From CAVWCQ01 sp963753545 (lineage in GTDB: Bacteria; Chloroflexota; Anaerolineae; Aggregatilineales; Aggregatilineaceae): a stretch of 64,000 nt of DNA. The position numbers and the translations under genes are program-made. Of this stretch, positions 16,801 to 26,555 are shown piece by piece; position 1 is the stretch's first letter, and every line of letters starts with the position of its first letter. The stretch is taken from contig CAVWCQ010000008.1 in NCBI GenBank assembly GCA_963753545.1, forward strand, positions 496,001 to 560,000, given 5' to 3'. Below the pieces are notes generated by a model. That model searched no databases and was not told the origin of the DNA. It saw nothing but the letters and a program-made list of their open reading frames with translations.

Positions 16801-18773
16801 CGATAGAGGGCTACCGCCGCGACAATATTTTCAAATTCCTTCGGGCGCATATCGGTGAGCATGCGGCGCATGCCCTGCGATTCCAGTTGGAACACGCCGA
16901 TGGTGTCGCCGTTGCCAATCATCTTGAACATGGCATCGACCCGGCGTGAGAGTTCCGGATCATCCGGGTCCGGGCGGTACGGGATGTTCGATAGATCGTA
17001 ATGGATGCCGTGATAGCGTTCGATCAGTTCGCAGGCGGTGCGCATGATGGTGAGCGTGGACAGTCCCAAAAAGTCTACTTTGAGCAGGCCAATGGATTCG
17101 CAGGTTTCCATCGGGAACTGCGTGACCATCTTGACCGGGGCGTCTTCAGCGCCGCCGCTGGTGACGCGGTGCAGGGGGATGTATTCGACCAGCGACTTAT
17201 CCGCGATGATGATCCCCGCCGCGTGCGTGCTGGCATGGCGCGTCACACCTTCCAGGGCGCGGGCGACGTCGATCAGCTTGTGCGCCGTGTCGTCGTTGGC
17301 GTAAACCTCTTTTAGTTCGGGCAGGGCTTTTTCCGGATCGTCGCCCAGCGCATCTTCAAATTTGATCGCCTTGGCGGCGGTGGGAATCAGCCGGGCGATG
17401 CGGTCCACTTCGGGCAAGGGCATATCCAGGGCGCGGCCCACGTCGCGGATCGCCGCCTTGCTGCCCATCGTCCCAAAGGTGATGATCGCGGCGACTTTGT
17501 CTTCGCCATATTTCTGGGCGCAGTACTGGATCATCTCGGCGCGGCGGTCTTCGGGGAAGTCCATATCGATATCGGGCATGGAGACGCGGCCCGGATTGAG
17601 GAACCGCTCGAAGATCAGGCGGTTGCTCAGCGGATCGATGCTGGTGATCCCCAGACAGTAGGCGGCGACACTGCCCGCGCCGGAACCGCGCACGTTCCAC
17701 CAGATATCGGCGTGGCGGGCGAACTCGCAGAGGTCCCACACGATCAGGAAGTAGGTGTCGAACCCCATGCTGTGAACCACGTCCAACTCGTAATAAAGCC
17801 GCTCCGTGACTGCCGGATCGCTGGCATGGCTGCCATAGCGCCAATCCAACCCCTTTTCGCACAGGTGGCGGAGATACGTTTGCGCGGTGTAACCGTCCGG
17901 CACAGGGAAAACGGGCAGGTGATAGCCCTTCGAGTCCAGGTTGACATCGCACATGTCCGCGATGCGCAGCGAGTTGTGCAGCGCTTCGGGAACCTCGGCA
18001 AAGAGCCGCCACATCTCGTCCGGCGTGCGCAGGTGATAACTGGGATCGGTCATCTTCAGGCGGTTCGAATCCACCTTAAGATTGCCCGTCTGGATGCAGA
18101 GCAGCGTATCGTGCGCGTCGTAGTCTTCGGGGCGGATATAATGCACGTCGTTGGTGGCGATCAGCGGCACGCCCGCAAAATCCTGCTTTTCGATCAGCCA
18201 GCGGTTGAGCGTGTGCAGGATGTCGATATCGTGGTGCTGGAGTTCCAGGAAGAAGTTGTCTTTGCCAAAGGTATCCTGATACCAGCCGATTTTTTCCAGC
18301 GCTTCCCGTTCGCGCCCGTCCTCGACATAGCGTGGAATTTCGGCGGCGAGACAGCCGGACGTGCAGATCAGCCCTTCGGAATAGCGGGCCAACAGCTCAT
18401 GATCGACGCGAGGGCGGTAATAATAGCCGTGCAGTTGGGCTTCTGTCGCCAGTTTGAGCAGATTTTTGTAGCCCGTTTCGTTTTTCGCCAGCAGCAGCAG
18501 GTGATAGGGCTTGGTGTCGAACTGGGGATCGCGGTCCGTCATGCCGCGCCGAGAGAGATACGTTTCCATGCCGATGATCGGCTTAACACCCGCCGCTTTA
18601 CAGGCCCGGTAAAAGTCGATCACGCCGAACATCGTGCCATGATCGGTGATCGCTATGGCGGGCATGTTGTTGTCAGCCGCGCGCTTGACCAGCCGCTTGA
18701 TGTTGCTCAGGCCGTCCAGCAGGCTGTATTCGGTATGGACATGTAAATGCACAAAAGATTTCTCGTCGGGCAT
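13878..18773 (-). CDS. dnaE: DNA polymerase III alpha subunit with intein (frameshifted)
   Basis: Starts MPDEKSFVHLHVHTEYSLLDG, the PHP domain, followed by the polymerase core (GSGAGSVAAYCLGIT, PDIDMDFPEDRR with catalytic aspartates, HASTHAAGIII). An intein interrupts GFNR-SHAADY. After it come the HhH region and an OB fold (GKQVTIAGLVADVRSL), then a Pro/acidic linker of about 170 residues and a short folded tail ending NVVIEDLE. An extra C at 15102-15104 and a missing A in the A-run (T-run on the plus strand) at about 13990 break the frame; correcting them gives PDTSRREQLRWEKE and RIDYPNHPIHINEDI, ending at 13878. It is the replicative polymerase. Confidence 0.93.
15672..16463 (-). other. 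DnaE intein, 264 residues, degenerate endonuclease
   Basis: The insert begins at Cys (CLPEDVEVIDAATGRL, block A), has block B with EATDNHPFFTFDGW, and ends with GEKPTYDLTVPDTHNFVAND, then FIVHN before Ser+1 (blocks F and G). The flanks join as FARYGFNR plus SHAADYAVMTCQ, matching uninterrupted DnaE. The site is four residues after the split-intein site of cyanobacterial DnaE. The middle keeps only faint endonuclease traces (ALASALTDGAY; SSEQLARQIQHLALRIGSV), so homing is probably lost. All terminal splicing residues (Cys1, block-B His, His-Asn, Ser+1) are present, so splicing should work. Confidence 0.92.
15830..15884. repeat. GTAGGGGC palindromic repeat pair inside the intein
   Basis: GTAGGGGCGAGGCTTGCC, the match CTCGCCC, then GGGTAGGGCAAGCCCTACCC with a closing CTAC. 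Outer ends are inverted (GTAGGGG ... CCCCTAC), as in a paired REP unit. The same second half occurs at 36504-36527. Here it is translated within the intein as a segment containing VGVGLALPAQRARQASPLQG without breaking the frame. Confidence 0.85.
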
Positions 18774-18899
18774 GGAGATGACCGCTTTCAGTTGTATGTA
18801 TCAGGTTGGCGCGATGTAGAACAGGTAATCGGATCTCTGGCTCTGATTATATCATTTTCGGGGCCTAAAAAAGCTTAAAGTTTCAACGAGGTTGTATCG

Positions 18900-19802
18900 T
18901 CAAAGCGTATGTTCTACGTTAGAACTTTCCAACAGAGTGCGGAAGGCACACATCGTATTTTCGCGCTCGAAGCCAACCGAATTGTACAGCCGTACGGCGG
19001 CGTTGTTCGCCTTGCCAACAGTCAGTCCTACTTTGTGAATAGCAGGATATGAAAACATCCAGTGAAGGGCAGCCGAAAGCAGCAAATGTCCGATTCCCTG
19101 GCGGCGGCAGTGTTCATGGACGGCAATAAAGTCGATATACCCTTCGCCCGCGTCCGGATCGACCTTGCCAAACACATATCCCCGCAGTTCACCATCCACC
19201 GTATTTATCAATAACCGGTTGTGCTCGTTCCGCTTGTTGATAAGCTGCTGGGCTGTGTAGTACGTCCGGGGAAATGCCTGTTGGTGCAACCTATCAAATT
19301 GACTGGAAAAGTGCGGATCCCAGTCGCAAGCGACGGCGGGCCGAATCGCTGCCAGTCCAGCACGAGGCAGCGTGAAGAAGATATGTTCTCCGATCCGCTG
19401 AAATTGATGGCGCTCGGCAAACTGCTGGCAGTTGAGATTGTGGGCCTCGCAGAAAATTTCATGTTGACCAATGGAGGGTGGGATCAGCGCTCTTACTTCG
19501 TTGTAGAGCTGGTCAGCCAGGGTTTGCCAGTCAGGATGATCGATGAGTGGACCATACAACCAGGCGCGGCCCAAGTCAGTATCTATTTCTAACCCAAGAA
19601 GGCCGATGAGGGTGTCGCCATCTAGGGCCAGCCGGAACCCTTCCACAAGCGGCGGCGTCAGTTCCAGGAGGGTGTGTTCAATGTCTGCCCGGTGGGTGCC
19701 AAAGTAGCCGATATGATGCGCATTGTTATTGTTCAGGTGGGCAATAAACGTCACGGTCCGGTCAAAATAGGAAGTCTGATAGGGAATAATCTGTATGGTC
19801 AT
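18900..19802 (-). CDS. Tandem GNAT acetyltransferase
   Basis: 300 residues holding two GNAT folds. The C-terminal one is clear (GYIDFIAVHEHCRRQGIGHLL, then LTVGKANNAAVRLYNSVGFE), with the R-x-x-G-I-G acetyl-CoA site. The N-terminal half looks like a degenerate copy (GLLGLEIDTDLGRAWLYGP). ATG at 19802 is chosen over GTG 19814, though the ribosome site is weak. Substrate unknown. Transcribed toward dnaE with about 120 bp between. Confidence 0.85.
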   Translation of the reverse strand: MTIQIIPYQTSYFDRTVTFIAHLNNNNAHHIGYFGTHRADIEHTLLELTPPLVEGFRLALDGDTLIGLLGLEIDTDLGRAWLYGPLIDHPDWQTLADQLYNEVRALIPPSIGQHEIFCEAHNLNCQQFAERHQFQRIGEHIFFTLPRAGLAAIRPAVACDWDPHFSSQFDRLHQQAFPRTYYTAQQLINKRNEHNRLLINTVDGELRGYVFGKVDPDAGEGYIDFIAVHEHCRRQGIGHLLLSAALHWMFSYPAIHKVGLTVGKANNAAVRLYNSVGFERENTMCAFRTLLESSNVEHTL

Positions 19803-20055
19803 CTTTTGTCTCACTTGATCCCCTGAACGCAGAAATTAGACGGATGAGCCGGATTATTCTGGGAATGGATTCGGGCGCGATTATAACCGAGATACAGCAG
19901 CATCGTGGCTAATTTACTGCCCGGTCTTCGCCCCAGGCAAATACTTCGGCGCAGCGCCCGCGCCCGATCAGCGGTCCATGCTCCACAGAACTTTCCTCTC
20001 GTCCACGCGTAATAATAGGATGGAAGTGTATCGCGTATCTGCATAGGGGGACATT

Positions 20056-21183
20056 ATGAAGTTTAGACGAAACATCCTCTCAATCCTGATTGTGGCGCTG
20101 CTCCTGATCGGGGTGCCACAAACCAGTTTGCGCGCCCAGAGCGGGCCAGTATCGTATCCGCCGGAGACTGTCACCAGTCTGCAAGCGATCATGGATGACT
20201 ATACCGCCAAAGAAACCCCGCCCGGCCTGGTTGTCTGGGTGGATGGACCTGATCAGCAGTTTGCCGGGGCCAGCGGCTATTCCGATCTCAGCACGCAGAC
20301 GCCCATGCCTCCGGATGGCCTGTTCCGGATCGGCAGTGTCAGCAAAGTATTCACGTCAACGCTGATCTTGCAGTTGGTTGAGGAAGGGGCGGTCTCCCTC
20401 AGTGATACACTGGTCCAATGGCTGCCTGAGCTTGGCGCGCAGATCACCAATGGCGACACGATCACGATCCGCCAGATGCTCAGCCATACATCCGGCATCT
20501 ACGATCTCACCAGCGGCAGCTACATGGATGATCTCATCGCATCGGCAGAGGTCGAAGGCGACGTTGCCCAAGTCGCGTGCGGCCTGACTCCGACAGAAGC
20601 GATCACGCACTATGTCGCCGGGCACGACGCCGTGTTTGCTCCTGGCGAGCGGTATGAATACAGCAACACCAATTTTGAACTGCTCGGCCTGATTGTCGAG
20701 GCGGCAACCGGGAAAACATTTGAGACGGTCCTGCGCGAGCGCATTCTCGATCCGCTGCATATGACGCATACCTACATGGACTGCACCGAAGATCCCATTG
20801 ATGGACTCGTTCATTCCTATGACACCTTTGACATCCGTTACGATGTCACCGGTGTGCATGAATCGGTGGCCTGGGCGGCAGGCGGCATCGTTTCCAACGC
20901 CCCGGACCTGATCCTCTTCGCGCGGGCGCTGTTTGCAGGGGAGTTATTTCAGGATTCCGCCATGCTGAAAATGATGACCGTGCCCGTGAAGGGTCTTTAC
21001 GGCCTCGGCATGATGATTGATACAGCAGGGTATGGACACTATGGGGGAATCACGGGCTTTGCGGCTATGATGTTCTACCGCGATGACCTGGATACGGTGT
21101 TCATCGTCCTGGGAAACAGCATGCAAGCTGCCCCTCTTGCCACCATTGGCCGCCGAGTTGAGACGGTCGTGGCCGACCAATAG
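20056..21183 (+). CDS. Secreted serine hydrolase, class C beta-lactamase fold
   Basis: 375 residues with a cleavable signal peptide (ILSILIVALLLIGVPQTSLRA, cleavage near residue 27). The catalytic SxxK is IGSVSKVF, the YxN motif is YEYSNTNFE, and the third motif is HYGGITGF. Length and motifs fit the PBP4/EstB/serine-hydrolase family; members act as esterases, D-aminopeptidases or carboxypeptidases outside the membrane. A good GGGGGA site precedes ATG 20056. A true beta-lactamase role cannot be claimed. Confidence 0.9.
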   Translation: MKFRRNILSILIVALLLIGVPQTSLRAQSGPVSYPPETVTSLQAIMDDYTAKETPPGLVVWVDGPDQQFAGASGYSDLSTQTPMPPDGLFRIGSVSKVFTSTLILQLVEEGAVSLSDTLVQWLPELGAQITNGDTITIRQMLSHTSGIYDLTSGSYMDDLIASAEVEGDVAQVACGLTPTEAITHYVAGHDAVFAPGERYEYSNTNFELLGLIVEAATGKTFETVLRERILDPLHMTHTYMDCTEDPIDGLVHSYDTFDIRYDVTGVHESVAWAAGGIVSNAPDLILFARALFAGELFQDSAMLKMMTVPVKGLYGLGMMIDTAGYGHYGGITGFAAMMFYRDDLDTVFIVLGNSMQAAPLATIGRRVETVVADQ

Positions 21184-21213
21184 CAAAACGGTGAGCGGCA
21201 GATCAGCAGCCGC

Positions 21214-21972
21214 TCACCCAATCTCGTGGGCGAGGTAGGCGCGGGTGCGGTCTTCGTGCGGATGTTCGAAAATATCGGGGGCGAATCCCTGCTCAACCAC
21301 CTCGCCCAGCCACATAAAAATCACATAGTCAGCGACGCGGCGCGCCTGGGCCAGATCGTGTGTCACCATGACGACGGTATACTGCTGCTTGAGGGCCGTC
21401 AACAGGCGCTCAATGGCCCGCGCTGAGATCGGATCGAGCGAGGAGGTTGATTCGTCACAGAGCAGAATTTCCGGCTTGACTGCCAGGGCGCGCGCCAGAC
21501 AGAGCCGCTGCTGCTGCCCTACGGAAAGTCCGGTTGCCGGGCCTTTCAGCCGATCTTTGACCTCATCCCACAGTTCGACGGCTTCCAGGTAGCGCTGCAC
21601 CAGCCTATCCATCGAGTCAACCTTCCGCCCATGAATGCGGGGACCATAGGCGACATTGTTGTAAATGGACATCGGCAGCGGAAACGGTTTTTGCGCCAGC
21701 AGGCCGATCCGCGCGCGAACCTCGGTCACATCCACATTCGAGCCGTAGATGCTCTCGCCATCCAGCGTGATCGTCCCATTCATGCGGGACTGAGGGGCCA
21801 GTTCGACGAGGCGATTCATGCTTTTGAGCAGCGTCGATTTTCCGCAGCCGGATGGCCCGACGATGACCGTGATATGGTGGCGCGGAATATCCACGTTCAC
21901 GTCTTTCAGGGCGTGCTGCTTGCCGTACCACACGTTCAGATCACACACGGCTAGATGGTGCGTGTTTTCCAT
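21214..21972 (-). CDS. pstB: Phosphate ABC transporter ATP-binding protein
   Basis: 252 residues with Walker A GPSGCGKST, the PstB-type NRLVELAPQSRMNG, Q-loop GLLAQKPFPLPMSIYNNVAYG, signature LSVGQQQRLCLARAL, and Walker B PEILLCDESTSSLDP. It powers phosphate import in the PstSCAB complex on the cytoplasmic face. Last of a pstS-pstC-pstA-pstB operon; 15 bp separate it from pstA. No phoU follows. Confidence 0.97.
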   Translation of the reverse strand: MENTHHLAVCDLNVWYGKQHALKDVNVDIPRHHITVIVGPSGCGKSTLLKSMNRLVELAPQSRMNGTITLDGESIYGSNVDVTEVRARIGLLAQKPFPLPMSIYNNVAYGPRIHGRKVDSMDRLVQRYLEAVELWDEVKDRLKGPATGLSVGQQQRLCLARALAVKPEILLCDESTSSLDPISARAIERLLTALKQQYTVVMVTHDLAQARRVADYVIFMWLGEVVEQGFAPDIFEHPHEDRTRAYLAHEIG

Positions 21973-21987
21973 AAAAACCTCTCGGTG

Positions 21988-22845
21988 TTAGCGAACGACA
22001 TGCTTGCTCAGGGCGCGCAGGGAGAAGCGGGTGAGAAGACTGATCGCCAGGACCAGCACCATCAGGACCAGGGCGGAGGCATAGGCCCGGTTTTGCACGG
22101 CTGGATAAGGTGAACTGAGCTGGAAGAATATCGTGAGCGGCAGCGATGCCACCGGGCGCAGCAGCGAATTGGGCATGCTGTCTGTATAGCCCGCCGTGAA
22201 CAAGACCGCCGCCGCATCCCCGATCCCGCGCCCGAAGGCCAGCAGAACCGCCGTGATCAATCCGGGCAACGTCTGGCGCAGCAGAATACGGCAAAGTTCC
22301 AGGCGGGTCGTGCCGAGAGCAAACGTCACCTCAGGCAGTTCAGGCGGGACGGTATGCAAAACTTCGTCCAGCGTGCGGATCAGGATCGGCAGTTCGAGCA
22401 GGGCCAGTGTGATGATCCCAGCCAGCAGCGAGGCGCGGATGCCGATCAGCAGCATCAGCGTGAAGCCGAACACGCCGTACACAATGCTCGGAATACCCCA
22501 CAGCATATCAAAGGCCAGCCGCGCCGCCGCTGCAAACCGTGAGCGGGCGGCGTAGGTGTGCAGATAGAGCGCGATGGGCAAGCCAACCAGCAGGGCGATA
22601 GCTGTTCCCCCGGCGGCGAGATACAGCGACCCTAAGATCGCGTTAAGGATGCCGCCTTCCGACTGGCCCAGATACGATCCCCCCGTAGATGCCTGGGTCA
22701 GCACGGACCAACTGATCGCGGACAGCCCCTTGCGGACAACCGTCACGACGATCAGGGCCAGCAGTCCCATCGTGATCAACAGGACACCACGCATCAGCGC
22801 CTTAAAAAAGCGTTCTTCAAACCGCCGCCGCTTGATCCGTCTCAT
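21988..22845 (-). CDS. pstA: Phosphate ABC transporter permease
   Basis: 285 residues, about six transmembrane helices. The EAA-type loop is visible in the TLDEVLHTVPPELPEVTFALG region with GTTRLELCRILLRQTLPG. PstA features include GGILNAILGSLYLAAGGT and FGRGIGDAAAVLFTAG. It overlaps the pstC stop by 4 bases, so the two permeases are translationally coupled. Confidence 0.96.
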   Translation of the reverse strand: MRRIKRRRFEERFFKALMRGVLLITMGLLALIVVTVVRKGLSAISWSVLTQASTGGSYLGQSEGGILNAILGSLYLAAGGTAIALLVGLPIALYLHTYAARSRFAAAARLAFDMLWGIPSIVYGVFGFTLMLLIGIRASLLAGIITLALLELPILIRTLDEVLHTVPPELPEVTFALGTTRLELCRILLRQTLPGLITAVLLAFGRGIGDAAAVLFTAGYTDSMPNSLLRPVASLPLTIFFQLSSPYPAVQNRAYASALVLMVLVLAISLLTRFSLRALSKHVVR

Positions 22846-23864
22846 TGGTGTTGATCTCGGTTGAAGTGGGCCAGAACCAGACGCGCCCCGATGTTGAAAA
22901 ACAGCACGACGATCAGCAGCATCAGGGCGGCAGTCATCAAAGCGGCATCGTAGCGCGGGATGGACATCATTTCGCCGTAGTTGTTGGCAATGAGCGCGGG
23001 CAGCGGGTAGGCCGGATCAAAGAGCGATTTGGGAACCAGCGCCCGGTTGCCAACCACCATCGCTACTGCCAGTGTTTCGCCAAAGGCGCGGGAGAATCCC
23101 AGCACGACAGCGGCAATGAGTCCCGGGGCGGCTTTGCGCAGCACCACCAGTTTAGTCGTTTCCCATTCCGTCGCGCCAAGGCAAAGAGACGCTTCCCGCA
23201 TCCCCTGGGGAACGCCGTGCAGCACTTCTTCGCTGACCGAGACGATGATGGGGAAAACCATGATCGCCAGGACGATGCCCGCCGCCAGCAGCCCGAAGCC
23301 CGTCGGGTTGAGGTTGGCAAAAAACGGGAGGCGACGCCCCAGGCTTTGATCGGACCAGGGGCCGATGTGCTCACGCACCAGCGGAACAACAACCAGAACA
23401 CCCCACAGCCCAAAAATGACCGAGGGAATGCTTGCCAGCAGATCGACCAGGGGCTTAAACAGCGCCCGCGCCCTGGAATATTCCGCCAGATAGATCGCGC
23501 TCAACAGCGCCGCCGGGATCGCCAAAATCATGGCGATCAGTGTGACAGAAAGGCTGCCCATGATAAAGGGCCAGAAGCCAAATTCACCCTGGCGCGGACG
23601 CCACGTTTCACCCCGGATCAGTGTATTGAGTCGATAAGCGGAGAGGATAGGCCATGCTTTGATCAGCAGCATGCCAACAATGACCAGAATGAGCAAACAG
23701 GCCCCCAGAGTGAGGAGGCCCATGATCCGGCTCGCCAGCCAATCTTTCCACCAGCGCCAGGTACGCCGCCGCTGAGAGGAGATAAGCCGCTGCGCGCCCG
23801 TATTCGCGGTGGATTGTCCCTGTGCTGATTCCAAGAACAGTCCTTTTGTGCCGTTAACGGGCAC
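22842..23864 (-). CDS. pstC: Phosphate ABC transporter permease
   Basis: 340 residues from a GTG. A cytoplasmic N-terminus of about 45 residues is followed by about six helices; characteristic PstC segments are FIMGSLSVTLIAMILAIPAAL, LASIPSVIFGLWGVLVVVP, and SVSEEVLHGVPQGMREASLC (EAA loop), then SRAFGETLAVAMVVGNR. The start codon is uncertain, since the extended N-terminus is longer than usual. Confidence 0.95.
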   Translation of the reverse strand: MPVNGTKGLFLESAQGQSTANTGAQRLISSQRRRTWRWWKDWLASRIMGLLTLGACLLILVIVGMLLIKAWPILSAYRLNTLIRGETWRPRQGEFGFWPFIMGSLSVTLIAMILAIPAALLSAIYLAEYSRARALFKPLVDLLASIPSVIFGLWGVLVVVPLVREHIGPWSDQSLGRRLPFFANLNPTGFGLLAAGIVLAIMVFPIIVSVSEEVLHGVPQGMREASLCLGATEWETTKLVVLRKAAPGLIAAVVLGFSRAFGETLAVAMVVGNRALVPKSLFDPAYPLPALIANNYGEMMSIPRYDAALMTAALMLLIVVLFFNIGARLVLAHFNRDQHQ

Positions 23865-23890
23865 GATATTTATCTTATTTGTTATTATAC

Positions 23891-24862
23891 CTATTGCGCG
23901 GGTAGACCTGCCAAGCTGGCCTCAAGCTGATCCGCCGGGAGTTGAACATAACCCGCCGCACCGACGAATGCCTGCCCATCCTGCAAAATCCAGCGCATGA
24001 ACGCCACTTCCGCTGCATTGGGCTGCCCCTTGGTCACGAGGTAGAGAGGCCGCGCCGGAGGGGAAGGGTAGCGCCCATCGGCAATGGCGGCGGTGATGCT
24101 GGTCAGGTCATCATAGAAATTCTCATCGTCGCTGATCTGACCGTCGCCGTTGAGATCGAGTGGGATGATCCGCAGGCCATCGACAGGCTGCCCGCTGCTG
24201 AGATCGTAGGCGAAACCGATATTGTTGTAGCCGATGCCCAGCCGATCCTGGCGAACGGTCTCCGCGATCCCCGGATCACCCTGCACGCCGATCCCGGTTG
24301 TTAGATCTTCCTGGGCTTCGCCGCCGCTGTAGAGCGCCCACATTTCGGCTGCCCCAGACGAGTCGGCGCGGGTGTAGACACTGATCGGATCGCTGTTATC
24401 GGTTCCGGCTAACTCGCCCCAGGTTGTGATATCACCTGATATCCAGACTCCACCGCTTTTTTCGGGGGTAAGTCCGGCTGCCAGCAGGTCATCCAGAACC
24501 GGATTATCCGCATTGACGACGGCGACCACTGCATCTTTGACCACTGCAACCGGGATCGCTCCCTGATCGGTCTCTTCGCTGCGCACCTCGCGCGAGACCA
24601 TCGCGATATCGACGGCTCCGTTCAGCACATCGCTCATGCCTTTTCCGGCCCCACCTGCTGAGACATCAAAGTGCACGTCGGGGTGGAGTTTCTGGTACTC
24701 TTCCGTCCATTTGACCATCATTGGGTAAAGGGCAAACGCGCCCGAAATGGTGATTGTTGTGCTGCCGTCGTTATTCGAGGATTTTTTGTTATCGTCACCC
24801 CCGCAGCCGCTCACGACCAGGGCAAGAATACTGAGCAGCAGGGTGAACCGGGATAGAGTCAT
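23891..24862 (-). CDS. pstS: Phosphate-binding lipoprotein
   Basis: 323 residues. A lipoprotein signal ends LALVVSGCGG, so Cys20 is the lipidated residue. The PstS fold is clear: ISGAFALYPMMVKWTEEYQK, SAGGAGKGMSDVLNGAVDIAMVSR, TRADSSGAAEMW. Residues about 236-247 (DLNGDGQISDDE) match a canonical EF-hand/dockerin calcium loop inside the domain, which is not standard for PstS. First gene of the operon. A TATAAT box lies upstream on the minus strand (about 24897-24902); I could not define a Pho box. Confidence 0.95.
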   Translation of the reverse strand: MTLSRFTLLLSILALVVSGCGGDDNKKSSNNDGSTTITISGAFALYPMMVKWTEEYQKLHPDVHFDVSAGGAGKGMSDVLNGAVDIAMVSREVRSEETDQGAIPVAVVKDAVVAVVNADNPVLDDLLAAGLTPEKSGGVWISGDITTWGELAGTDNSDPISVYTRADSSGAAEMWALYSGGEAQEDLTTGIGVQGDPGIAETVRQDRLGIGYNNIGFAYDLSSGQPVDGLRIIPLDLNGDGQISDDENFYDDLTSITAAIADGRYPSPPARPLYLVTKGQPNAAEVAFMRWILQDGQAFVGAAGYVQLPADQLEASLAGLPAQ

Positions 24863-25006
24863 GTGGGTTGTCTCCGCACGATTATCTTTCGGTAGATTAT
24901 AAGCAACAGTTTGTCGCGACTTGCAAGCGGTAGACAGGTCTCGTTTTTTTAAAATTTGAACCGATGCTATAGTGAGGGCAGATCGAACGGTAGCAGGAGC
25001 AGAGCA

Positions 25007-26491
25007 ATGGCGCGTATTGTTTCCCTGATGGTCGTTCTGTTGGTGTTTGTTTCACCTGTTAGGGCAGTGGCTGATCCGCTCTCGCCGGGGACTGGGCCGA
25101 TCCAGGCGGGCGGTGATTGGCGCTGTTCTGAGGTCAACGGGGATGTTGAACTGAACGTGCGGGCGGGGGCGGGTATGGATTACCGCGTGACCAGCACCGT
25201 CGCGCCGGATACGCAGATCGAGGCGGATTACAGCCAGGTCGAAAGCGCGGACGGTTACAACTGGGTTCCAGTCCGCGCGGACAGCGGGGAAGGGTGGGCG
25301 GTTACACTCCGCCTGAGTCCGTGCCCCGCCGATTACAGCGATCCACAGGATCATGTGGTGCTGGACGGCGTGAACCAGGACGGCGTGTTGGATCGCTTCG
25401 AGATTGCCGCCATTGCGCCCGCTGTGGTGCTGCTGGCGAACGTGGAGGGCAACAACATCACGGCAACCGGAACCGGAACGATCATCACGCCCGACGGTCT
25501 GATTCTGACGAACGCGCATGTGGTCGAAGATGCCGATCTGGTGGGTGTGGCGCTGCTGAACGATATCAACGATCCGCCCGACTACCAGTATATCGGCCAG
25601 ATCGTGCGCGCAGACAATGACCTGGATGTGGCCCTGGTTGCCATCCGCTACACGCTGGACGGGAGGCCCCTTCGCGCCGACGAATTGAATCTGCCCTATA
25701 TCCCCATCTCAGTCCGGGCGAATGAGGTTTACCGGGGAGACACGCTCACTATTTTCGGCTATCCCGGCATTGGGGATGATTATCTCGTCGTGACTGGCGG
25801 CAGCGTGGTTTCCGTCGAAAATGGCAGCATCAACGGGCAGCGGATCCCGGTGTGGTATCGCACCGATGCCGAGATCGCGCCCGGAAACAGCGGCGGGCTG
25901 GTGGTCAACGGTAACGGGGAGTTTATTGGCATCCCCACCGATGTGATATCCGAGGCTGAGACGGGCGGGCGGTTGGGCGGCATCCGGCCCGCGCAGGTTG
26001 CCCTGCTGGTCGTGGAGGAAAATGCAGACTCAAGTGCCGTCGCCCAGCCGCAGAATACCCCCAAACCTCCGGCGCAGGCTGGCGAGGCCGTGATCCGGTT
26101 CACCAGCGTACGCGCGGAACACGGCGTTGAGGTCGATGGCGAATCGGGCATTCGCATCCATGTCGCCTTCGATATTGACCAGTGGGCGGGCAAGGATGCG
26201 GTTGTGCGGGCTGCCTTCTATTACGATGATCCCGCGTCGACTCCGCTGATTAACCCGGTTGCGCCTGCCATCTACCGCGACACGTCGAACAACGTGCAGG
26301 TGAGCGTGCCGATCAATCCCTGCTGTGACGAGACGGTATACGACGATCTGCCGCTGTTTATCCCCTATACCGCACTCGGCCTGACCGAGCCGGGAGACTA
26401 CCCGCTGAAATATCACCTGGAGGTCGAGAGCCTGGATCAGTCGTGGCGGCAGACGTTGAGTTGGGAATATTTTACGCTCACCGTGCGCTAA
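25007..26491 (+). CDS. Secreted SH3-trypsin-like serine protease
   Basis: About 494 residues. Signal peptide (IVSLMVVLLVFVSPVRAVA), then an SH3b-like domain (VELNVRAGAGMDYRVTSTV ... GEGWAVTLRLSPCP), then a chymotrypsin-fold protease with His in LILTNAHVVEDAD, Asp in DNDLDVALVAI, and Ser in IAPGNSGGLVV. A C-terminal beta-rich domain of about 140 residues follows a Pro-rich linker. Resembles DegP-type proteases but lacks a PDZ domain. ATG 25007 is used because AGGAGC precedes it; a candidate extended -10 TGCTATAGT lies about 35 bases upstream. It is extracytoplasmic, divergent from pstS. Confidence 0.9.
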   Translation: MARIVSLMVVLLVFVSPVRAVADPLSPGTGPIQAGGDWRCSEVNGDVELNVRAGAGMDYRVTSTVAPDTQIEADYSQVESADGYNWVPVRADSGEGWAVTLRLSPCPADYSDPQDHVVLDGVNQDGVLDRFEIAAIAPAVVLLANVEGNNITATGTGTIITPDGLILTNAHVVEDADLVGVALLNDINDPPDYQYIGQIVRADNDLDVALVAIRYTLDGRPLRADELNLPYIPISVRANEVYRGDTLTIFGYPGIGDDYLVVTGGSVVSVENGSINGQRIPVWYRTDAEIAPGNSGGLVVNGNGEFIGIPTDVISEAETGGRLGGIRPAQVALLVVEENADSSAVAQPQNTPKPPAQAGEAVIRFTSVRAEHGVEVDGESGIRIHVAFDIDQWAGKDAVVRAAFYYDDPASTPLINPVAPAIYRDTSNNVQVSVPINPCCDETVYDDLPLFIPYTALGLTEPGDYPLKYHLEVESLDQSWRQTLSWEYFTLTVR

Positions 26492-26555
26492 TTGGCCTAT
26501 GATACAATATACAATAAGAATAACGCTGCCATTGTAGACCGGGGAAGGGTTGGGA

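Noticed and set aside
18058..18075. tRNA-like GGTTCGAATCC word
   Set aside because: Lies within dnaE coding sequence, with no matching acceptor or anticodon stems; the same holds for GGTTCGAGTCC near 2389 in the PadR gene.
20056..21183. Antibiotic-resistance beta-lactamase
   Set aside because: Motifs fit the wider serine-hydrolase family; nothing specific for beta-lactam hydrolysis is visible.
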